Shown: positions 57,901 through 64,000 of the stretch, piece by piece
Layout: every line of letters starts with the position of its first letter
How positions within the stretch are numbered: the first letter of the stretch is position 1
Assembly: GCA_021777055.1 (NCBI GenBank)
Contig: JAIQZO010000034.1
Location: forward strand, 89,721-153,720
Source of the DNA: Candidatus Anammoxibacter sp.
GTDB taxonomy: Bacteria; Planctomycetota; Brocadiia; Brocadiales; Anammoxibacteraceae
Length of the DNA stretch: 64,000 nt
Reading direction: 5' to 3'
Notes under the pieces: generated by a model
What the model saw: only the letters and a program-made list of their open reading frames with translations
Database searches by the model: none
What the model was told of the DNA's origin: nothing
Program-made: the position numbers and the translations under genes

Positions 57901-59385
57901 GTGGCTAAAATGAAAACAACTTTACTCTCTTTTTGTATATTACTCCTTGTATCTGTTCCGCAGGCATATCCCATAACCGTATCATCAAAGAATTTTACTG
58001 AAAGCTATATTCTTGCAGAAATCTTTTCTAAGAAGATTAAAGATGATTTTCCTGAACATGAAATTAATCGAAAACTGGGGATGGGGGGGACTGGTATACT
58101 GTTTGGAGCGTTGACCAACGGGGATATAGATTTTTACCCTGAGTATACAGGAACTATAGCAGAGGCGATCTTAAAAAGGCCTGAATTGAAGGAGATTTCG
58201 GAGATAAATAAAGCACTTCTACCTTTAGGATTAATTGCCAGCAAATCTTTGGGGTTTAGTAACACCTACGCATTTGCTGTTAAAAAGGAGACAGCGGCGA
58301 AATATTTAATAAATAACATTAGTGATCTTGCAACACTTCCTGATTTGAGATACGGCTTTAGTTACGAATTCCTTAAACGTAATGATGGATACTATGCCCT
58401 TGCAGAGAAATATGGACTGAAGAATACAAATGTAAAGGGGATGGCGCATGGGCTTGCGTACGAGGCAATTGAATCTGGATCGGTTGATTTGATTGATGTT
58501 TATTCAACAGATGCAAAGATAAAGAGATTTGACCTCCATATACTTGAGGATAACCTGGAATTTTTTCCCAGATATGATGCTGTGATTTTGGCAAATATTA
58601 ACTTTGTTAAGGAGTATCCAGGATTATGGTTGCATCTAAAATCACTTGAGGGAAAGATTAACGGGCCTGAAATGGTCAAGTTAAATGCATTGGTTGAACT
58701 TGGTAACTATACTTTCAAGGATTCTGCGACATCTTTTTTTACGCCATTTTCAGCCACAGATAAAGAACGAAAGATTAATTTTGGACAAATCTGGTCAAAA
58801 ACAAGAGAGCATCTTTTTTTGGTCTTTGTGTCTCTATTACTTGCAGTAGTTATTGGGGTTCCGTTGGGATATCTTGCCACTTGTTCTGGTTGGCTCAGAC
58901 ACTCAATTTTTGCTGTGAGTGGTATTGTGCAGACAATACCATCGCTCGCACTCCTCTGCTTTTTTGTGCCGTTTTTGGGTATAGGATTAGCACCTACTCT
59001 GACGGCCCTTTTTCTTTACGGCCTTTTGCCTATTGTTCGAAATGCATGTATCGGGCTTGAATCTATTGATAACAAACTTAAAGAGACAAGCCAGGTCCTT
59101 GGATTGAAGAAGATGCAGAGCATTTTATGGATTGAGATACCATTGTCAATGCCAAGTATTATTGCAGGTATAAAGACGGCGGCCGTTATTAATGTTGGAA
59201 CTGCGACCTTGGCGGCTTTTATAGGCTGCGGTGGGTTAGGAAGTTTTATTGTAACTGGTCTTGCCCTTAACGATATTAATACTATCCTGCATGGTGCGAT
59301 TCCAGCCGCAATCCTGGCCCTAATACTTCAATATCTGTTTGACGTTGCAGACAGGTTTCTAATACCCAAAGGGATCCGGTCTTAG
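57901..59385 (+). CDS. Osmoprotectant ABC transporter binding-protein/permease fusion
   Basis: A 494-residue protein joining both missing transporter parts. After a signal sequence (start GTG 57901, or ATG 57910 within it), residues 25-275 form an OpuAC-type binding protein (VSSKNFTESYILAEIFSKK, GGTGILFGALTNGDIDFYPEYTGT). A BPD_transp_1 permease (about 295-485) with about six membrane segments follows, including QVLGLKKMQSILWIEIPLSM, the ATPase-contact EAA region. Fusions are known in this family, mostly with the permease first; here the binding protein is N-terminal. It overlaps egtD by four bases tail to tail. Confidence 0.9.
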   Translation: MAKMKTTLLSFCILLLVSVPQAYPITVSSKNFTESYILAEIFSKKIKDDFPEHEINRKLGMGGTGILFGALTNGDIDFYPEYTGTIAEAILKRPELKEISEINKALLPLGLIASKSLGFSNTYAFAVKKETAAKYLINNISDLATLPDLRYGFSYEFLKRNDGYYALAEKYGLKNTNVKGMAHGLAYEAIESGSVDLIDVYSTDAKIKRFDLHILEDNLEFFPRYDAVILANINFVKEYPGLWLHLKSLEGKINGPEMVKLNALVELGNYTFKDSATSFFTPFSATDKERKINFGQIWSKTREHLFLVFVSLLLAVVIGVPLGYLATCSGWLRHSIFAVSGIVQTIPSLALLCFFVPFLGIGLAPTLTALFLYGLLPIVRNACIGLESIDNKLKETSQVLGLKKMQSILWIEIPLSMPSIIAGIKTAAVINVGTATLAAFIGCGGLGSFIVTGLALNDINTILHGAIPAAILALILQYLFDVADRFLIPKGIRS

Positions 59386-60383
59386 TCGTTTTTGCACACT
59401 TCCCAGACAGAGTCAATAAAGTAACGTTTTGAGTCAAACAGATGGTTGATTACTGTGTAGCCTGTATCTTTAGCAAGCATTTCTATTTCAGATTGTGTAT
59501 ATTTGTAAGAGTATTCTGTGTGTATTCCCTCCCACGGTTTAAATGTAAATTCCTTGTCCAGGTCACCGATCTTTACAGCCTGTTTCTTTGTGCTTATTAT
59601 ATAACTTTCCATTGCTCCCAGTTGTACATTGTAAACCCCTTGATGCATAAACGATGAGCGGTCAAAATCAGCGTCTAATGTCTCGTTCAACCTTGATAAA
59701 AGATTTAAATTAAATTCACTTGTAACTCCTTTTGTATCGTTATAGGCAGAGTGTAAAATGTTTAAATCTTTTTTTAGATCAAATCCGATTAAAACGTAGT
59801 CGCCCGGGTTAAGTACATACCATAACTGGCGCAGGAATTTTTCAGCTTCAGCATGGTTAAAGTTTCCAATGCTTGAACCTAAAAACAGAACAAAGTTTTT
59901 ACGTTTTGTTTGCTTCACAAGCGTACGAATACCGTCAAAATAGTCTCCCACGAGACCTTCAACTATTAAGTTTTCATCGTAATTGTTTTTTAATTTAGAA
60001 AAAAGGGTTTCCATTGCATCTTTAGAGATATCAATAGGGATATATTTAAAGTCCAGAGTTTGATTAATAAATTCGTCCAATAAAACAAATGTCTTCCTGC
60101 CATCACCTGAACCCAGTTCGATAAGGTTAAATGGATCTTTTGCTAATTTCTTTGCGATATTCTCTTTCTCTTTTGTTAAAATATTGAACTCGCAGCCGGT
60201 TAGATAGTATTCGTCAAGTTCGGTTATTTGCTGAAAAAGGTCGCTTCCTTTTTGGTCATAGAAAAAAGATGAGTTTAACTTTTTTGGCTTTCCGGATAGG
60301 CCTTCTAGAACTGCTAAAGCTAATTCATGGTTGCCTATGTTGTTTCTGCTGTTTTCTGCTAGGTTAGTATAGTTGATATTCAT
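59382..60383 (-). CDS. egtD: L-histidine N-alpha-methyltransferase EgtD
   Basis: A 333-residue enzyme that trimethylates histidine to hercynine, the first step of ergothioneine synthesis. SAM-binding IELGSGDGRKT, the LNSSFFYDQKGSDLFQQITELDEYYLT entry, FLGSSIGNF and the C-terminal HTEYSYKYT region match EgtD over its full length. No egtB, egtC or egtE gene is in the window, and the FGE-domain lipoprotein at 22289 is exported and so is not EgtB. It converges with the transporter gene with a four-base overlap of coding ends. Confidence 0.92.
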   Translation of the reverse strand: MNINYTNLAENSRNNIGNHELALAVLEGLSGKPKKLNSSFFYDQKGSDLFQQITELDEYYLTGCEFNILTKEKENIAKKLAKDPFNLIELGSGDGRKTFVLLDEFINQTLDFKYIPIDISKDAMETLFSKLKNNYDENLIVEGLVGDYFDGIRTLVKQTKRKNFVLFLGSSIGNFNHAEAEKFLRQLWYVLNPGDYVLIGFDLKKDLNILHSAYNDTKGVTSEFNLNLLSRLNETLDADFDRSSFMHQGVYNVQLGAMESYIISTKKQAVKIGDLDKEFTFKPWEGIHTEYSYKYTQSEIEMLAKDTGYTVINHLFDSKRYFIDSVWEVCKND

Positions 60384-60523
60384 GTTAATCTCTTGTTTTA
60401 GGTGTTAAAAATGAATAATATTTATATTCTTATCTATATTTTAAAATAGAGAGAAAAAGAGAGGTTTAAATCTGTACTCTTATTGCAAGCATATATTCTA
60501 TAGGTGGGGCAGAAATAGGAGGT

Positions 60524-61621
60524 CTAACCTCCTTCGTGTTTATCATTTAGCATCTCTTTAAAGCTCATCCTTGTTTTCTTTGGCTGCTCTTTCTTCTTAA
60601 AGAATTTTGATTTGATTAGTAACTTCCAGTCTCTTGGTGTAAATACTAACCAAAGGAAATTCTTTAGATTTATAGTTGAGTATATGTCGTGCATCCACTC
60701 TTTTCCTGAATGGTGGACAGAAAAACTGTATGGTTTTATAGATGAAAACGGCCCCGCCTGTTTTGTAATAAAGTCTATGATACACCTGAAGGGCCCCCTT
60801 ATTATTATGTCAAAAAGTGGATATGGAGTGAGGGGGAAAAAGTAACCGGTGGGAAGCACTATGTCTACATTGTTATCTCTTCCCGCTCCTTCAATAACGG
60901 GTTCAGTCAGGCATGTAAATGTATGTTTAAGGGTAGTATAAACGTCGTCCTCCGATCCCTTGACGTTGTCCCAATTATCATAAAGGAACTTGGTTAGTAT
61001 TGGAAAAATGGGATGATTCTTCTTGCTGCCGATCATGCCGTTGCTAATATTAATTGCACTCTTTGCAGAACTGAAAAATGGCGGGAATATTCCGGCATAG
61101 AAATCATAACAATGGTGAAGGACATCGTGGGGTTTAAGGCAGAAACAGTCACAGTCAACATAAAGGCCGCCAAGTGTATATAATATGTCGTATCGGAGAA
61201 TGTCAACCATCTCGCCGATAGTTAGTTCTTTGCTGCATAATTCATTCAGGTATTTATCTGAGAACTTGTACTCCTTTACTTCCTTGTTTGTCCACAGTTT
61301 AATTTCCCAATCAGGATGGTGCGTGATCCAGCTCTTTCTGTAATCTTTATAGGTTTGTGGCATCTCCCTGTCGCCTATCCAGATTTGATGGATGACTTTC
61401 GGGATCTTGGGCTCTTCTTGCGGAGTTACCTTCAGAAAATTATTTGTTTTATAGAGTGAATCCAGTGCATCGTAAACATCTTTGTTTCGCCCCTTATACT
61501 TCTTTATCTGTTTGAAATATCCGCTGCCTTTACCAAGTGATTCTTCAAAGTCCGCATAACATTCCTTTAAAATATCCAGAAACAATGGAGTCTCTCTCTT
61601 TTTGAAATTGCCATTCTGCAT
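60524..61621 (-). CDS. DXD glycosyltransferase (GT32/Gly_transf_sug type)
   Basis: A 365-residue soluble or membrane-associated glycosyltransferase. The core (about 70-190) holds IPKVIHQIWIGD, WEIKLWTNKEV and GEMVDILRYDILYTLGGLYVD followed by DCD, the DXD metal/nucleotide-sugar site of the OCH1/capsular polysaccharide transferase group. The C-terminal part is basic (KFFKKKEQPKKTR). No polysaccharide cluster surrounds it. Donor and acceptor unknown. No Shine-Dalgarno is seen before the ATG. Confidence 0.85.
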   Translation of the reverse strand: MQNGNFKKRETPLFLDILKECYADFEESLGKGSGYFKQIKKYKGRNKDVYDALDSLYKTNNFLKVTPQEEPKIPKVIHQIWIGDREMPQTYKDYRKSWITHHPDWEIKLWTNKEVKEYKFSDKYLNELCSKELTIGEMVDILRYDILYTLGGLYVDCDCFCLKPHDVLHHCYDFYAGIFPPFFSSAKSAINISNGMIGSKKNHPIFPILTKFLYDNWDNVKGSEDDVYTTLKHTFTCLTEPVIEGAGRDNNVDIVLPTGYFFPLTPYPLFDIIIRGPFRCIIDFITKQAGPFSSIKPYSFSVHHSGKEWMHDIYSTINLKNFLWLVFTPRDWKLLIKSKFFKKKEQPKKTRMSFKEMLNDKHEGG

Positions 61622-62058
61622 TGGGGCTCTTGTTAACTTTTTTTTATGCCTTTTAAATTGAAGGAAAAAGAATTTGTTTATAAAGAAAAACAGTTTATCA
61701 TATTCAAAATATAAATGTAAGTATCATTTGATAAAATTCGTAAAGTATTTTAACTGTTTCTGCTCCCAATTACCCCAAGATTACTCATATGTGCTTAGGT
61801 TTTGTCTTCTGATTTAACTTGAATTTAAATCATTATTTTAGTATCTTTTCGGGTATAATTATTCTGGGAACCTGTTCAGGGAAGTAAAAAAAACTATCTT
61901 GCTTCTCTCCCATGTGATAAAAGAAAGAGTACGGCAGATAATGTGTTTAGGGTGTTTTCGCGAGACCGTTAATCTTACAGTTTGAACAGCTCTAGACATT
62001 TTTGCAGAAGATTTGCATTTGGTAGAACCTCCAGAAGTTAGCGAATAACAATTGCTTC
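61622..62058. other. Intergenic, no gene seen
   Basis: AT-rich region before tRNA-Thr. The 88-residue minus-strand ORF (61859-62125) runs through the tRNA and is not a gene. A GAACCTGTTC palindrome at 61869 has two bases between the half-sites, not the four of a LexA box. Confidence 0.5.
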
Positions 62059-62130
62059 GCCCGTGTGGCTCAACGGTAGAGCACGGCATTCGTAATGCCG
62101 GGGTTGTGGGTTCGATTCCCGCCACGGGCT
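62059..62130 (+). tRNA. tRNA-Thr (anticodon CGT)
   Basis: A complete cloverleaf can be drawn: acceptor GCCCGTG/CACGGGC, D stem GCTC/GAGC, anticodon stem CGGCA/TGCCG with loop TTCGTAA, T stem GTGGG/CCCGC with TTCGATT. The anticodon CGT reads ACG threonine codons. The 3' CCA is not encoded (CT then TGTT follows). It is alone, not in a tRNA cluster; no integrated element is visible at its 3' end. Confidence 0.95.
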
Positions 62131-62298
62131 TGTTTTATCATAAGACGTTACTATTTTTACTCACTCTCCATTTTTGTGATATCCCATTTTATGCCCACCG
62201 TTAAGTATATTTATTACTTTTCACAAAGTGCAAAATTTTCTGCGATTTGTGAACCTCTTCCATCCTAAAACATTTTAATTCTGATACTTAATATCAGT

Positions 62299-62534
62299 GT
62301 TGCCCGGTTAGCAATTTGCTTCACACATATGCGTACTAACATTGAGTGCCTAAAATGCCTAAATTGCCTAAAATGAGCTAAAATTATAGAATTTTATTAT
62401 TAATTAAAAACAACACTATTAACTTTAGGCACTTTAGGCACTTTAGGCATTTTAGGCATTTTCTAGTGCTATGATATTGGACAATGTTCATAAATATAGA
62501 ACGTTTTTTCACTGCAAAAAGTTAACCGGACAAG
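62299..62534. mobile_element. Foldback MITE B copy 2 (TTGCCCGGTTA/TAACCGGACAA)
   Basis: A 235-bp element with inverted ends GTTGCCCGGTTAGC and GTTAACCGGACAA. Its left arm has TGCCTAAAATGCCTAAATTG iterons and its right arm TTTAGGCACTTTAGGCATTT, which pair to give a long stem. It lies about 75 bases before the nucleoside transporter gene; a third copy in the same orientation begins ten bases after that gene. No ORF. Confidence 0.75.
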
Positions 62535-62610
62535 GTTGACTTAATATATAAATATTTCTTTTCTTATTACTGTAGTTTTCCTGTTTAAAGAGAAATTGTA
62601 GAGACAGATA

Positions 62611-63855
62611 ATGATCGGTCAAAGTGTTATAGGGTTATTTGTTTTTGTTGTTTTTTCATGGATTATAAGTGAAGATCGGCGTAAGGCTAGATTTAGGCCG
62701 GTTATTGCAGGTTTGTCTCTACAGCTTGGAATAGCTGCGTTTTTCTTAAAAGTGCCGGTGTTTAAGGACCTCTTCTTGCTCATGAATAAGGGGATTATCT
62801 TTCTTGAAGAGGCTGCAGGGGCGGGTACTGAGTTTGTCTTTGGATATTTGGGCGGAGGTGACCTTCCATTTGATGAAAAAGTTCCGGGGGCAGGTTATAT
62901 TTTGGCATTCAGGGCACTTCCACTTGTTCTTGTAATAAGTGCCATTTCGTCTCTTTTGTTTTACTGGAGGGTGTTGCCATATATTGTTAGGATGTTTTCG
63001 TGGATGCTTCAAAAAACAATGGGTATCGGTGGGGCGGAAGGTGTAGGTGTTGCGGCCAATATCTTTACGGGAATGATTGAGGCTCCAATCTTTATCAGGC
63101 CGTATCTGAAAGATATGGAAAGGAGTGAGCTATTTACTGTGATGACTTGCGGGATGGCTACCATTGCAGGTACCGTCATGGCTTTGTATGCATCGGTATT
63201 AAGCCGAGTGGTTCCCGATATTACGGGCCATATTCTTACTGCGTCTATTATTAGTGCGCCAGCGGCGGTTACAGTGTCAAAACTTATGGTGCCTGGCGGC
63301 AATAGACTAACTAAAGGCAGCCTAATACCTGACCAAGCAGCCCAAAGTTCCATGGATGCCATCTCCAGGGGGACCATTGATGGCGTTAAGTTGATTATAA
63401 ACATAATAGCAATGCTTATAGTGTTGATTGCGTTAGTTTATATAGTGAACGGAATATTAGGTATATTGCCTGATTTTGGCGGCAGTCCGGTAACATTGCA
63501 GAGGATACTTGGGTACATTATGGCTCCAGTTGTATGGTTAATGGGTATACCGTGGGCAGAGGCGTTGGCTGCTGGTTCGGTAATGGGAACTAAAACTGTA
63601 CTTAACGAGTTTATTGCCTATATTGAGCTTGCGAATCTGCCTGAATCGGTTTTAAGTCAGAAAAGCAGGTTGATCCTTGTCTATGCCTTGTGCGGGTTTG
63701 CAAATTTTGGAAGTTTGGGTATCATGGTCGGTGGGCTTGGAAGTATGGTTCCTGAACGAAAGCAAGAGATTCTTTCTCTGGGGTTTAAATCCATTATTGC
63801 TGGCACCATTTCCACTTGTATGACCGGAGCAGTTGTTGGTATATTAACCGGATGA
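62611..63855 (+). CDS. Concentrative nucleoside transporter (CNT family)
   Basis: A 414-residue inner-membrane symporter with about ten membrane segments that takes up nucleosides with Na+ or H+. Family motifs are GVAANIFTGMIEAPIFIRPYL, MTCGMATIAGTVMALYAS, the EF-A...G-K-VLNEFIAY region and ALCGFANFGSLGIMVGGLG near the end. The length matches NupC/CNT proteins. It is a single-gene unit flanked on both sides by direct copies of foldback MITE B, which may carry its promoter or terminator or may have moved with it. Confidence 0.93.
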   Translation: MIGQSVIGLFVFVVFSWIISEDRRKARFRPVIAGLSLQLGIAAFFLKVPVFKDLFLLMNKGIIFLEEAAGAGTEFVFGYLGGGDLPFDEKVPGAGYILAFRALPLVLVISAISSLLFYWRVLPYIVRMFSWMLQKTMGIGGAEGVGVAANIFTGMIEAPIFIRPYLKDMERSELFTVMTCGMATIAGTVMALYASVLSRVVPDITGHILTASIISAPAAVTVSKLMVPGGNRLTKGSLIPDQAAQSSMDAISRGTIDGVKLIINIIAMLIVLIALVYIVNGILGILPDFGGSPVTLQRILGYIMAPVVWLMGIPWAEALAAGSVMGTKTVLNEFIAYIELANLPESVLSQKSRLILVYALCGFANFGSLGIMVGGLGSMVPERKQEILSLGFKSIIAGTISTCMTGAVVGILTG

Positions 63856-63864
63856 AAACTCAGC

Positions 63865-64000
63865 GTTGTCCGGTTATGTATTTGCATGGCAGATATAGGC
63901 GCTAACATCCAGTGCCTAAAATGCCTAAATTGCCTAAATTGCCTAAAATAAGCTAAAATTATAGAAATTTATTTATTATTAATTAAAAACAATACTATTA
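63865..64000. mobile_element. Foldback MITE B copy 3, cut by window end
   Basis: Left end GTTGTCCGGTTATG followed by GCGCTAACATCCAGTGCCTA and four TGCCTAAA(A/T) iterons, then the AT-rich centre TTATTAATTAAAAACAATAC shared with copy 2. The right arm is beyond the window. Confidence 0.75.

Noticed and set aside
61859-62125. 88-residue minus-strand ORF
   Set aside because: It runs through tRNA-Thr and shows no protein-family features.

Overview
The window is about 38-40% GC by eye and reads as a chromosome segment of a Gram-negative-type bacterium with large repeat-rich intergenic regions. Several points suggest a planctomycete related to the anammox order (Candidatus Scalindua or another Brocadiales member): secreted Hcp-like and NGLP-repeat proteins, a family of giant secreted beta-propeller proteins, a cytochrome c/solute-binding fusion beside YVTN propellers, a VKOR-DsbA fusion, and a BshC-like protein of a type I associate with planctomycetes. 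This assignment is inference; no rRNA or other marker gene is present.

Layout. 1-4000: three small secreted proteins on the minus strand (NGLP-repeat protein, its probable partner, and a secreted Hcp-like protein), two of them behind near-perfect sigma-54 promoters, with two copies of a short MITE and a possible IS200/IS605 end remnant. 4087-15312: a tandem triplication of about 3.3-kb genes, each encoding a signal peptide, an N-terminal domain, exactly seven propeller-type repeats, one or two Ig-like modules, a Pro/Thr linker and a C-terminal Big_1-like domain; a hairpin-rich intergenic cassette was duplicated with them. 16348-21766: a five-gene sensory operon (small protein, double V4R protein, small protein, PAS histidine kinase, sigma-54 response regulator). 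22289-26423: FGE-domain lipoprotein, pyruvate kinase, DICT-like protein, small lipoprotein. 27188-30399: a BshC-like protein and a tyrosine phenol-lyase homologue as a probable two-gene operon. 30472-35833: rsmE, an ArnT-like glycosyltransferase, an HtrA protease, a decayed cheB tail and an intact cheR.

36863-45770 is a periplasmic redox cluster: a cytochrome c/solute-binding fusion, two YVTN propellers, an SCO protein and a VKOR-DsbA fusion. Together they suggest oxidative folding and copper or heme handling for an exported electron-transfer system. 45978-49257: mazG, an aquaporin with an unusual selectivity filter, a small membrane protein and 5-formyl-THF cyclo-ligase. 49447-55217 is an SOS mutagenesis cassette: a sigma-70 promoter with two GAAC-N4-GTTC LexA boxes drives lexA, a small membrane protein, a DUF6504-like protein, dinB and a dnaE whose PHP metal site is degenerate. 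55833-63855: a His-rich YHS protein, an osmoprotectant ABC transporter, egtD, a sugar-binding-type glycosyltransferase, tRNA-Thr(CGT) and a CNT nucleoside transporter.

Intergenic DNA is unusually crowded with repeats: a foldback MITE with TTGTCCGGTTA ends (three copies, two bracketing the nucleoside transporter), a GGGTGCCACA MITE (two copies), a repeat of about 45 bp (at least six copies), GGCTGAAG hairpins and nested CCC/GGG hairpins. No CRISPR array, rRNA, prophage or intact transposase gene was seen.
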